A stretch of 64,000 nucleotides of DNA from NCBI RefSeq assembly GCF_020564355.1, contig NZ_JAJCRR010000001.1:310001-374000 (forward strand), written 5' to 3'. Each line of letters begins with the position of its first letter. Position 1 is the first letter of the stretch. The notes under the pieces are model-generated. The model had not been told where the DNA came from. It searched no databases and worked only from the letters and a program-made list of their open reading frames with translations. This DNA comes from Lachnospira pectinoschiza (GTDB lineage Bacteria > Bacillota > Clostridia > Lachnospirales > Lachnospiraceae). This document shows positions 19,101-27,505 of this stretch, piece by piece. Both the position numbers and the translations under genes were made by a program.

Positions 19101-19674
19101 GAATGTAAACGTTATGGTATTCGATACAGAAATGTATTCTAATACAGGTGGACAGGCTTCAAAGGCTTCTAACATCGGTGAAGTCTGCCAGTTCGCAGCA
19201 GCAGGTAAGGAAATCAGCAAGAAGAGTCTTGCAGAAATCGCTATGAGCTATGGTTACGTATACGTAGCACAGATTGCTCTTGGTGCTAATCCTGCACAGG
19301 CTGTTAAGGCAATTGCTGAAGCTGAAAGTTACAACGGTCCTTCATTAATCATTGGTTACGCTCCTTGCGAACTTCACGGTATCGCTAAGGGTGGTATGAA
19401 CCACTGCCAGGATGAAATGAAGAAGGCTGTTAAGGCCGGATACTGGAATCTGTTCTCATTCAACCCTGCATTAAAGGCTGAAGGAAAGAATCCATTCACA
19501 TTAACTTCTAAGGAAGGTGATGGTTCATATCAGGAATTCTTAAATAACGAAGCTCGTTACACAAGACTGATTAAGCCATTCCCAGAAAGAGCTGAAAAAC
19601 TCTTTGCTGAATCTGAAAAGACTGCAAATGCACGTTACCAGCACTTACTGAAGTTAGTAGAACTTTATAAGTAA
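16108..19674 (+). CDS. nifJ: Pyruvate:ferredoxin (flavodoxin) oxidoreductase
   Basis: Homodimeric single-chain enzyme that oxidises pyruvate to acetyl-CoA and CO2 while reducing ferredoxin, the central step of clostridial fermentation. The 1188 residues contain the PFOR N-terminal domains, two ferredoxin-like clusters (CVQCNSCAFVC near residue 697, CMGCGECVTVC near 753), the proximal-cluster cysteines (CAGCAET) and the thiamine diphosphate domain (GGDGWAYDIGFGGLDHV). Start ATG 16108 has aggagg 11 bases upstream; the in-frame ATG 16066 precedes that site. Codon choice leans to GCT/GGT/AAG more than in neighbours, as expected of a highly expressed gene. Confidence 0.98.
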   Translation: MARAKQSMDGNTAAAHVAYAFTEVAGIYPITPSSPMADVVDQWSAAGQKNIFGNTVKVVEMQSEAGAAGTVHGSLAAGALTTTFTASQGLLLMIPNMYKIAGEQLPCVFDVSARTVATQSLNIFGDHSDVYACRQTGFAMLAETNPQEVMDLSPVAHLATIEGKVPFINFFDGFRTSHEIQKIEKWDYEDLKEMCNMEAVEEFRAHALNPEHPAMRGSHENGDVFFQHREACNSAYDALPAVVEKYMKKINEKLGTDYDLFNYYGAPDADRVIIAMGSINDVAEEVIDYLTAKGEKVGLVKVRLYRPWVSASLLKVLPKTAKKIAVLDRTKEPGSLGEPLYLDVAATLREAGMNDVILTGGRYGLGSKDTPPSSVFAVYKELEKDAPKARFTIGIVDDVTNLSLPEVKPAPITSAKGTVECKFWGLGGDGTVGANKNSTKIIGDHTDKYIQAYFQYDSKKTGGITISHLRFGDNPIRSPYYINQADFVACHNPSYITKGYKMVQDVKPGGIFMINCQWSDEELAEHLNAEAKQYIAKNNIQLYTINAIDKAIEIGMGKRTNTILQSAFFKLANVMPIDQAVEFMKAAAKKSYSKKGDAVVEMNYKAIDAGVDAVHKVEVPADWANATEEKKTINRTGRPATVKMVNELLDPIGLMDGDSLPVSAFKDIADGQFETGASAYEKRGTAVMVPEWDPTSCVQCNSCAFVCSHATIRPFILDAGEVSAAPSQIKLADSKHAVAEGMKFTMSVSPLDCMGCGECVTVCPAAAKGALKMVPQESQAEEQPVFDYLVANVGKKEIKPVFTDATPIGSQYNQPLLEFSGSCAGCAETSYARLITQLFGEQMYISNATGCSSIWGGPAATSPYTVNKDSLKGPAWANSLFEDNAEHGFGMYLGQKTLRDQAIAKLEEMAASEKASAELKTAVANFLASKDDTKKNAADVAALIPEVEKAAKEGCPLASEVLAKKDYLAKKSVWIFGGDGWAYDIGFGGLDHVLASGENVNVMVFDTEMYSNTGGQASKASNIGEVCQFAAAGKEISKKSLAEIAMSYGYVYVAQIALGANPAQAVKAIAEAESYNGPSLIIGYAPCELHGIAKGGMNHCQDEMKKAVKAGYWNLFSFNPALKAEGKNPFTLTSKEGDGSYQEFLNNEARYTRLIKPFPERAEKLFAESEKTANARYQHLLKLVELYK

Positions 19675-19710
19675 AAAAGATTCGTCTTAACAGACAGAAT
19701 CTAAAATAGA

Positions 19711-19755
19711 AGCACCCGGAGAGAGTCGGTAAAACGATTTTCTCCGGGTGCTTTT
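19711..19755 (+). terminator. Intrinsic terminator after nifJ
   Basis: Twelve-base perfect stem agcacccggaga / tctccgggtgct followed by TTT. Confidence 0.9.
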
Positions 19756-20070
19756 GATTTTAAAAATATACCTATTTAAATGATAGGGCATATATATAGA
19801 ATTAATATTTTTGTTGCAAAATTAGATATACAGGTGGAAAAATTTATTTTATTAAAATGGATATAATTTTTTTGTACAAGTGAATCGACAAAAGTAATAA
19901 AAAAATATTAAATTTTACAAAAGAATTGTGAAATATTAACAATTAAATGAGCAAAAAAACGTTTAAAACAGAGAAAAGAAAAATAGTTTTATAAAATATA
20001 TTGCAAAATGAATGCAATGCAATTATAATCCGCAGTATAAATTTAAAATAAATAATAGGAGGTTTTACAA
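19756..20070 (+). other. AT-rich intergenic region carrying the promoter of the CE8-CE12 gene
   Basis: Strongly AT-rich, with no credible ORF. It contains a 26-base element at 19808-19833 that recurs at 26469-26494, a 17-base inverted repeat TTGTGAAATATTAACAA at 19926-19942, an AAACGTTT palindrome near 19957 and the promoter at 20001-20029. Confidence 0.7.
20001..20029 (+). promoter_or_regulatory. Promoter of the CE8-CE12 pectin esterase gene
   Basis: TTGCAA at 20001-20006 and TATAAT at 20024-20029 with a 17-base spacer. The ribosome binding site aggagg and ATG 20071 follow about 40 bases later. Confidence 0.65.
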
Positions 20071-23000
20071 ATGAAGTTGCGAAAAACAACCAAAAGATGG
20101 ATCAGCATGGCATTAACGCTTCTGATGATGATAACATCAGTATTTACAGGCGATTATGCCATTTTTGCTGCGGATTCTGAAGAATATACGTACGCAGACG
20201 GATTTCTGGTAACAGAACCAGTAAAAGGAACTGCATATGCATTTAATTTTCAAAACAAAGACAGTGAAATCTATGATACATCAAAAGAAAGTGCTAATCC
20301 GGAAATGAAATGTGGCACATTTGGATTGATGACCGTGGAGAAGGTGGGAAAATTCCATAGTACAGATCATGGCATGAACGGACAGGCACAGATGACGTTT
20401 AAGGTCGCTGGAAATTGTATGATTACAATTGGAGGATGTCAGTTTACAGGACAGAATGACCAGTTTGTATTAAAAACAACAACGGGAGCATTGGATGCCG
20501 TGTCTAAAGCAGCAAAAACAGCAAAATGTTATGATCCGGCTGATACAAGTGGTCAGGACAGAGTAAGCTTTTGTTATGTGGGAGATGCGGGAACAGTTAC
20601 CGTGAGTTCACCGGGATCGTATATACCGGAAATTCTGATTACACCGCTTGCAGATGATTATATACCACAGTCTATAATGGTGGCTGATGGAATGACAGCA
20701 GCACAGATGGCAGTGAATACCAGCTATTATTATGATTTCAGGATAAAAGATAGTGTGCTTTACAATTTAGACAGCAGTGCGTCAGAACCTGCTTTGAATA
20801 CAGGTGTTATAGGATTGATGGAGGTTCGGACACCCGGACGGTATAAGGATTCAACACATGGAATGCAGGGAAAAACGGAATTTACGATTCAGGTACCGGG
20901 AGACTGCAGCATTATGATTGGAGGCTGCCGGTGGGGTGGTGATATTAAACTTAATACTGAATCTGGAACACTTGACCAGACGGTTCAGTCTTCAAAGACA
21001 CAGAATTGTTATAGTGAATCCCAGACCGACGGTTCGGATCGAATTGTTTTTGAGTATACGGGAAATGCCGGAACAGTTACGCTGACAGCAAATACATATA
21101 TTCCGTATATTCTTGTGACTCCATCCGAACTTCAGAGACCGGAAGTTACAAGACAGATTGAAGTGTGGGATTTTGGAGCAAAGCAGGAAGAGGATACACA
21201 AATATATCATAACAATATCACACAGGCAGCATGGGATGCCAATGGTCTTATAGGTGAAAATGGTACACTGGATGGGACGGTTAATACAGATAAGATAGTG
21301 AATTTTGGTACACTTGCAGTAAAATACGAAAATGGAGACAGCATACAGGGCGGTGTCAATGCGCTGAAATTTGTCACAGGCGGTGTGAATTATACGACAT
21401 TTTCATACGAGGACGGATATTGTTCTGATGGTGTATGGAAATGCAATGGAAAAGGTGGAAATACAAGACGCTGTGTTACATTAAATGATGTAAGTGCCGG
21501 AGATAAAATTGTGGCATATATGGGGTCTTATACAAAAGAAACCGACAAAGTTCATTTCCTTTATAAAGGGACACAGGGAACACAGGACGATACAGCAGAT
21601 ATTGGAAATGCAGCCTGTAAACGGTATGAATTTATTGCACAGTACAGTGGACAGTATCAGATTTATGTTGAAAGTACGACAAATGTAAAACCTGTATACC
21701 ACAGAATTTTACAGATTCCTCCGGTTGAGGTAACAGGAACTGTAGATATAGCAGGTACGGATATTGCAGAATATGGCGTAAAATTTATAAATACGGAAAC
21801 ACTGGAAGAAGTGCAGGCAAAGGTTAAAAATGGAATGTATAAAGTTTCCCTGACACCGGGATATACATATACGGCAGTTCTTACAGAAAATGTGGGATTT
21901 GGTTTCACAGATGCGTGTAAAAATATTACAGTGCAGGATACAGATGTAATAAACGGAAAACAGCAGAATCTTTTTGTGGAAAGTAAAAATGTGTGTGAAT
22001 TAAAAGGAAACATATCAGGCTTTGATACAGATTATAATACCAGTGCATTAAGGGTTATTTTAAAAGCACCTCAAAATTCAGAAAAAGAAGATGTTGTTTT
22101 TATACCGGATGAACAGGGAGCTTACAGTGTAAGTATTGAACCGGATGTAACATATACGATTACATTAAACGGCGTTAACGATTATGAGCCGGACGGAACA
22201 GCGCAAATCCGTCTGACACAATCAGCACAAGAGAATATTCATGTCGTAAAAAAAGAAACTTACACAGTGTCAGGTGCATTTACAGGTTTGGATGTGCCGG
22301 ATACAGTGACAGCGTTACAGTTTGTGAATATGGAAGACCGGTATATATATGATGCAGCGATTTCTGCAAATAGTTATCAGCTTAAACTGCGTAACGGTAC
22401 ATATGAAGTAAAAGCAGAGGCAGGGGACTATCAGACTGTTTCACATATTGTCGTTGATAATCAGGCAGTCGCAAGAGATTTGCTATTTTTAACGACAAAA
22501 AAAGAAAAACTTGAATGGGTACCGGATATTTATGTCGGATATGACCAGAAAGAGCATAATTATCAGACAGTGCGGGAAGCGGTAAAAGCATGTAAAGCGA
22601 TGAATCCTTCTGATGAATCAAAGCGTATTACTGTTCATATCGCGCCGGGGGTGTATCGTGAGCAGGTTCTTGTAGATACACCATATGTAACATTTATTAA
22701 TGATGAACCGGAAAAAGAAGTGCTGTTAACGTGGTATTATGGTATTGGATACGAATACTACAGTATTGGTGCTGACGGGTATTATTCAGAAGCAGCAGCG
22801 TATGACAAATTTGAAAAAAATACTGCACAAAAATGGGGTGCGGCTGTTTATATAAAAAATACGGCAACAGCATTTCGCGCACAGAATATTACATTTGAAT
22901 CGTCATTTAATAAATACATTACAGATGAAGAATTGGCAGACGGTGTGACACCGGGTGGACCGGATATTAAGAATTTTGAAAGAACCAAAGATTCTGATGT

Positions 23001-26000
23001 GGCAAGCGGTGAGGCGACAGAACGTGCCAGTGCGCTTGCAGTTGAAGGTTCACAGTCGGAGTTTTATGAGTGTAGAATTGTCAGTAGTCAGGATACACTG
23101 TATACAGGTAATAATATTCAGGCATATTTCAAGAACTGTTTCATAGATGGCAATACTGATTATATCTTTGGCGGCGGTGATGTTTTATTTGATGCCTGTG
23201 AACTGAGTTATTATGGATACAGCAATACACAAAAGGGCGCTTATATTACGGCTGCGGCAGATGGAAGTACGACCGGTTACATTTTCAGAAATTGTTATGT
23301 GTCAGCCAATGATGCATGGGATGTAGCGGCAGGATATTTTGGAAGACCATGGAGAAGCAGTGCAACGGTTGCATTTTTAAATACAAAGCTTCAGACAAAG
23401 GATACAGTAACAGCGGTAGGCTGGAATTCAATGAGTGGTGCCAGACCGGAAGATGCAAATTATCAGGAATACAATACGACGGTTTTAGGAAGCGGTGCGG
23501 CAGATGTTTCAGCTAGAACGGCAGGCACAGTAAAGAATGAAAATCCATATGCAGATATTGTGCAGACATTTAAGGGCTGGCAGCCGTTTTATTTTGTACA
23601 GGAAACAGACACGGCAGTGACAGTGAAAGATATTGCCATCGAAGGCGAGCTTAAAACGGGTTCTGTTTTAAAGGCATTGTATACGTTAAGTGGTAATGAA
23701 AAAGCAGATGCATCTGTATTGGAATGGTATCGTATAACACCATCAGGAGAAGAAACACTGGTAAAGGCAGTACCTTCTTATGCGGATAAAAGCTATACAA
23801 TTACGCAGGAGGATGCAGGATGTTCTATCAAACTGGTTATAAAGCCGGAAACAATCAGTGGAACAACAGGTGACAGTAAGAGCTTTGTATCGGCACAGGT
23901 GCCAAAACAGCCAACGAAACCGGAGCAGCCGTCAAAACCTGAACAGCCGGATGTTCCATCATTCAATGCGGCAACGGTATGGACCGTAGGAGATTCAACG
24001 GTATGCAGTTTTAATGACACCTATTATTATCCAAGGTATGGATGGGGAACACAGTTAGAACATTATTTTGATAGCAGTCTCACAGTGAAAAATCTTGCAT
24101 TGTCAGGAAGAAGCTCAAAAAGCTATGTGCAGGAAGAACAGTATCAGACATTAATGCAGGGAATGAAAGCAGGAGATTACCTGTTTGTTGGCTTTGGACA
24201 TAATGATGAAAAAGCGGATGAAGGACGGTATACGAATCCAAATGGCAATTATTTGACAGAAGGTTCATTTGCCAATTCGCTGTATGTAAATTATGTAAAA
24301 CCGGCGCAGGAAAAAGGCGTTACAGTTGTTCTTTGTACACCGATTGTCAGAAGAACAGCAACAGGAATATGGGAAGATTCAAATCTGCATATCACATCGG
24401 ATTCAGGTAAATTTGAAGGAGGAAATTATGCCGAGGCAATTCGTAAAATGGGTGAAGATTTAGATATAACCGTTGTGGATATGACAACGCTTACAAAGAA
24501 TCTTTATGATGAGCTGGGAGCAGATGAAACATTGAATTTACATGCATGGACCTCGTCTTCTGGTACCAGCGTAGATAATACGCATACGAATATTTATGGT
24601 GCACGTTATAATGCATACATGATGACAAGAATATTGAAAGAACAGAATATTCCGGGACTTTCAGAACACATTAAGGAGGCCCAAAAACCGTTAAAGAGCG
24701 AAGTATTGCAGCCAAATCCGGATTATAAGGAAGCAGAATATACTCCGGTTACAGATGTCAGTCAGCTTTGGAAACAGATTGGTATCTGGAGCGGTTCGGT
24801 ATTTGGCGACCTTGGCGGTAAGCCGTCAAAGGCAACGCATGTGCTTGAAGGACTGGAAAATAACACAGTCCATATTAAGAGTACAAAGGGAAAAATAACG
24901 GATACTTCTGACGGTATAGCGATGTATTATTATAAAGTCCCGGCAAAAAGTGTATTTACACTGTCAGCTAAAATGAGAGTGTTATCTTACGATGTACATG
25001 ATCAGGCTTCATTTGGACTGATGGTAAGAGATGCTGTATGGCTGGATATGAATACGAAAGATATGATGGGAGATTATGTGGCAGCAGGACCACTAAAATT
25101 ATCAAAACAGGGAAATGTATGGAACTGTTTTGCGAGAAAGAGTGGTGCTTTAACACGGGGAGGAATCTGTGTAAATGAAATTGCAGCAGGTGATGTGATT
25201 GATGTTAAAATTGAAAGCAGTACAGACGGATATGCCTGCACATTCGGGAAAGAAGAAACAATTACCGGTGGATTTGACTTTAAATTGACATCTATTGATT
25301 CCGATTATGTCTATGTGGGCATGTACGTGGCAAGAAATGCCGATGTAACCTTCTCTGATGTAAAGCTTATCGTAGACGGTAAGGAAGTTACGGCAGAACC
25401 GGAACAGCCAAGTGAACCGGAGCAGCCAACAACACCGGAGCGGCCGACAACGCCAGAGCAGCCGACAACCCCGAGTGAGCCGACAACACCGGAGCAGCCG
25501 ACGAAACCGGAACAGCCAACGACGCCGAGTGAGCCGACAACACCGGAGCAGCCGACGAAACCGGAACAGCCAACGACGCCGAGTGAACCGACAACCCCGA
25601 GTGAACCGACGACACCGGAACAGCCAACGACGCCGAGTGAGCCGACGACACCGGAACAGCCAACGACGCCGAGTGAGCCGACAACACCGACAGAAACAAA
25701 GACAACGGTTACAGTCAACGGAAGCGGTACAGTAACTGTTCCTGAAACAGTTGAATTTGTGGGTGCAGACGGCAGTGTATTAAAGAATACAAAGTTGAGC
25801 CTGAATATTGTAAAAGAAGGACAGGCATACGATACAGCTGCACAGCAGATGAAAGCGGCAATCGAAAATGAAATGCCGGAAACTTTGAAAAACAGCAGTG
25901 TTTCTTATCTGGAAATGAATCTGACAGATGAAGCAGGTCAGACTGTAACATTTAAGAATGGCAAGATGGGGGTTACTTTGGAATATCCGGCAGGAACAGG

Positions 26001-26385
26001 AAAGAGCGGTTACTCATTTGCAGTGCTTCATTTGACAGAAAATGGTCTGGAAACACAGATGCCGCAGCTGACAGACAATGGACTTTATGTTGAAGTTTCC
26101 TCATTCAGCCCGTTTGCGGTAGTTTATCAGACAGTAAATGAACAGCCGACCACACCGTCAGAACCGGAACAGCCGACTGTTTCAGAGCCGACAACAGTAC
26201 AGCCGACACAAACGGTACAGCCGTCTACGGAAGGTTCTGCAGCAACAACTTCTGATGCACAGACAGAGGATACAGGTGTTGCAACTGCGGACACCATGCG
26301 TGCAGTTCCATTTGTACTGATGATGTTTGCGGCAATGACAGCATTCGTTGTGCTGGCAGGCAGAAAGAAAAAAGAAGTAAAATAA
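20071..26385 (+). CDS. Giant secreted pectin methylesterase (CE8) / acetylesterase (CE12) with C-terminal membrane anchor
   Basis: 2104 residues. Signal peptide (1-35) is followed by two homologous domains of about 145 residues (about 45-190 and 207-352, both with an HGM-G motif and IGGC), a third beta-rich domain (about 365-550) and three Ig/carboxypeptidase-regulatory-like modules (about 555-805). Next is a pectinesterase domain (815-1150) with catalytic Gln1007, Asp1008, Asp1030, Arg1092 and Trp1094 (GRPWR). An SGNH esterase of rhamnogalacturonan-acetylesterase type (1300-1520) has Ser1309 in GDST, Asn1378 in GHND, and Asp1502/His1505. A lectin-like domain, a Thr-Pro-Glu repeat linker (about 1775-1875), a beta domain and a C-terminal hydrophobic segment with an RKKK tail complete it. 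The protein should strip methyl and acetyl groups from pectin at the cell surface. No LPXTG is present. Confidence 0.93.
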   Translation: MKLRKTTKRWISMALTLLMMITSVFTGDYAIFAADSEEYTYADGFLVTEPVKGTAYAFNFQNKDSEIYDTSKESANPEMKCGTFGLMTVEKVGKFHSTDHGMNGQAQMTFKVAGNCMITIGGCQFTGQNDQFVLKTTTGALDAVSKAAKTAKCYDPADTSGQDRVSFCYVGDAGTVTVSSPGSYIPEILITPLADDYIPQSIMVADGMTAAQMAVNTSYYYDFRIKDSVLYNLDSSASEPALNTGVIGLMEVRTPGRYKDSTHGMQGKTEFTIQVPGDCSIMIGGCRWGGDIKLNTESGTLDQTVQSSKTQNCYSESQTDGSDRIVFEYTGNAGTVTLTANTYIPYILVTPSELQRPEVTRQIEVWDFGAKQEEDTQIYHNNITQAAWDANGLIGENGTLDGTVNTDKIVNFGTLAVKYENGDSIQGGVNALKFVTGGVNYTTFSYEDGYCSDGVWKCNGKGGNTRRCVTLNDVSAGDKIVAYMGSYTKETDKVHFLYKGTQGTQDDTADIGNAACKRYEFIAQYSGQYQIYVESTTNVKPVYHRILQIPPVEVTGTVDIAGTDIAEYGVKFINTETLEEVQAKVKNGMYKVSLTPGYTYTAVLTENVGFGFTDACKNITVQDTDVINGKQQNLFVESKNVCELKGNISGFDTDYNTSALRVILKAPQNSEKEDVVFIPDEQGAYSVSIEPDVTYTITLNGVNDYEPDGTAQIRLTQSAQENIHVVKKETYTVSGAFTGLDVPDTVTALQFVNMEDRYIYDAAISANSYQLKLRNGTYEVKAEAGDYQTVSHIVVDNQAVARDLLFLTTKKEKLEWVPDIYVGYDQKEHNYQTVREAVKACKAMNPSDESKRITVHIAPGVYREQVLVDTPYVTFINDEPEKEVLLTWYYGIGYEYYSIGADGYYSEAAAYDKFEKNTAQKWGAAVYIKNTATAFRAQNITFESSFNKYITDEELADGVTPGGPDIKNFERTKDSDVASGEATERASALAVEGSQSEFYECRIVSSQDTLYTGNNIQAYFKNCFIDGNTDYIFGGGDVLFDACELSYYGYSNTQKGAYITAAADGSTTGYIFRNCYVSANDAWDVAAGYFGRPWRSSATVAFLNTKLQTKDTVTAVGWNSMSGARPEDANYQEYNTTVLGSGAADVSARTAGTVKNENPYADIVQTFKGWQPFYFVQETDTAVTVKDIAIEGELKTGSVLKALYTLSGNEKADASVLEWYRITPSGEETLVKAVPSYADKSYTITQEDAGCSIKLVIKPETISGTTGDSKSFVSAQVPKQPTKPEQPSKPEQPDVPSFNAATVWTVGDSTVCSFNDTYYYPRYGWGTQLEHYFDSSLTVKNLALSGRSSKSYVQEEQYQTLMQGMKAGDYLFVGFGHNDEKADEGRYTNPNGNYLTEGSFANSLYVNYVKPAQEKGVTVVLCTPIVRRTATGIWEDSNLHITSDSGKFEGGNYAEAIRKMGEDLDITVVDMTTLTKNLYDELGADETLNLHAWTSSSGTSVDNTHTNIYGARYNAYMMTRILKEQNIPGLSEHIKEAQKPLKSEVLQPNPDYKEAEYTPVTDVSQLWKQIGIWSGSVFGDLGGKPSKATHVLEGLENNTVHIKSTKGKITDTSDGIAMYYYKVPAKSVFTLSAKMRVLSYDVHDQASFGLMVRDAVWLDMNTKDMMGDYVAAGPLKLSKQGNVWNCFARKSGALTRGGICVNEIAAGDVIDVKIESSTDGYACTFGKEETITGGFDFKLTSIDSDYVYVGMYVARNADVTFSDVKLIVDGKEVTAEPEQPSEPEQPTTPERPTTPEQPTTPSEPTTPEQPTKPEQPTTPSEPTTPEQPTKPEQPTTPSEPTTPSEPTTPEQPTTPSEPTTPEQPTTPSEPTTPTETKTTVTVNGSGTVTVPETVEFVGADGSVLKNTKLSLNIVKEGQAYDTAAQQMKAAIENEMPETLKNSSVSYLEMNLTDEAGQTVTFKNGKMGVTLEYPAGTGKSGYSFAVLHLTENGLETQMPQLTDNGLYVEVSSFSPFAVVYQTVNEQPTTPSEPEQPTVSEPTTVQPTQTVQPSTEGSAATTSDAQTEDTGVATADTMRAVPFVLMMFAAMTAFVVLAGRKKKEVK
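25393..25695 (+). repeat. In-frame Pro/Thr/Glu tandem repeat linker
   Basis: Degenerate tandem units encode EQPTTP, SEPTTP and KPEQPTTP blocks, with long near-identical DNA stretches. The repeats open spurious long reading frames on other strands. The composition resembles wall-spanning linkers, and the DNA is prone to length variation. Confidence 0.9.
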
Positions 26386-26419
26386 AAGAATAAAAATCAT
26401 ACAGTGAATATATGAAGCA

Positions 26420-26473
26420 GACCTCCGGTCGTTAGAAGTAAAGCAAAAATCTGACGACCGGAGGTCATTTTTT
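26420..26473 (+). terminator. Intrinsic terminator after the CE8-CE12 gene
   Basis: Thirteen-base perfect stem gacctccggtcgt / acgaccggaggtc followed by a T run. Confidence 0.9.
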
Positions 26474-26579
26474 GTTACAAAATTAGATATATAGATAAAA
26501 AACATTATGATATAATAGAACTATAAATAGAATATGATGATACAAAAGAACTATGTGAGGATTTAAGGAGGAAAGGTGT

Positions 26580-27463
26580 ATGAAGAAAAAATACCGTTTA
26601 AAAGGCTGGGTACTGTGGAAGAAGGCTACGGTCAGGAAAGACAGGCGACAGGAAAGCAGATACAAATTTTAAATACCGGCAATCAGACTGTTACGGTTAA
26701 AGCAGTCAGTGCCGAAGGCTATGTGGTAGGTATCCCGGAAGGCAGTATTACGATATCGGACATGACATGGAACAAGTGGCTGAATCAGATAACTTTCGGA
26801 AAGTTCTTTAATAAGACACAGAAAGTAGAGATTACGGCACACGATACCGGAACAGGCATTGCAAATATTGTCTACTATGTTGCAGAGGGTGAGCAGAGTG
26901 TAGAACAGTTAAATGCACTGCCAAACGGAAAGTGGAATTTATACAAAAAAGAATTTACGGTAGAGCCGGACAGCAGAATGGTTGTTTATGCAAAGATTAC
27001 TGATAAAGCCGGAAACACAGCTATGGCAAATGTACAGGTTTATGTGCAGAAAGTCACACAGCCGCCTGTATTTATCGGAATCAGCGACGGCGGCATTTAT
27101 TGTGAAAATGTAAAGTTTACGGTGGAAGATGATAATTTATAGAATGTATTTGCAGGAGATAAACAGCTTACGGCGGATAATGGAATCTATACGATACAGG
27201 GCAGTAATCAGCCGGTAAAGGTTACGGCAGTGGACGCCGATGGCAACCGTGTTGAGGTGACGATACAGAAAAAAGAAGATGTATCCGAAGCACAGCAGGC
27301 ACAGGCAGAAGCACAGCCGGAACAGCCGCAGAGTGCGCCTGTCCAGACCGGTGACAGTACCCCTGTTACATGGCTGTTTGCCTTACTGGCATTAAGCGGA
27401 ACAGGCATTGTCGGTTCAAAAGCAAAGAAAAGCCCCGCGGGGACTGTCAGCGATAAAATCTGA
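26580..27463 (+). pseudogene. Remnant of a cell-surface Ig-like repeat protein gene (frameshift plus in-frame stop)
   Basis: aaggagg at 26565-26571 is 8 bases before ATG 26580, but that frame gives only about 30 residues (MKKKYRLKGWVLWKK...) before a stop. The rest of the protein reads in another frame from about 26576, with a bacterial Ig-like surface module (TITFGKFFNKTQKVEITAHD, ITDKAGNTAMANVQVYV). That frame is then cut by TAG at 27140-27142. After the TAG the same frame continues without a break to 27463 and ends in a typical anchor, VQTGDSTPVTWLF, a hydrophobic segment and basic residues. An ancestral large surface protein has apparently lost its middle and acquired a nonsense codon. 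Readthrough is unlikely given the 5' frame disruption. Confidence 0.8.
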
Positions 27464-27484
27464 CAGTCCCTGCGGGGTATTTTT
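27433..27484 (+). terminator. Intrinsic terminator overlapping the pseudogene 3' end
   Basis: An 18-base arm at 27433-27450 pairs with 27460-27477 with a single mismatch, then TATTTTT. The stop codon lies inside the hairpin. Confidence 0.9.
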
Positions 27485-27505
27485 GTTTCGGGGTATTTTT
27501 GTTTT

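Noticed and set aside
25311..25735. Long reading frames on both strands through the Pro/Thr repeat region (107-135 codons)
   Set aside because: They arise from the repetitive GC-richer DNA of the linker; products are low-complexity and lack ribosome binding sites.
27140..27142. TAG as a programmed readthrough or recoded codon
   Set aside because: The upstream part of the same gene is already frameshifted relative to its own start codon, so decay is the simpler explanation; no recoding signal is visible.
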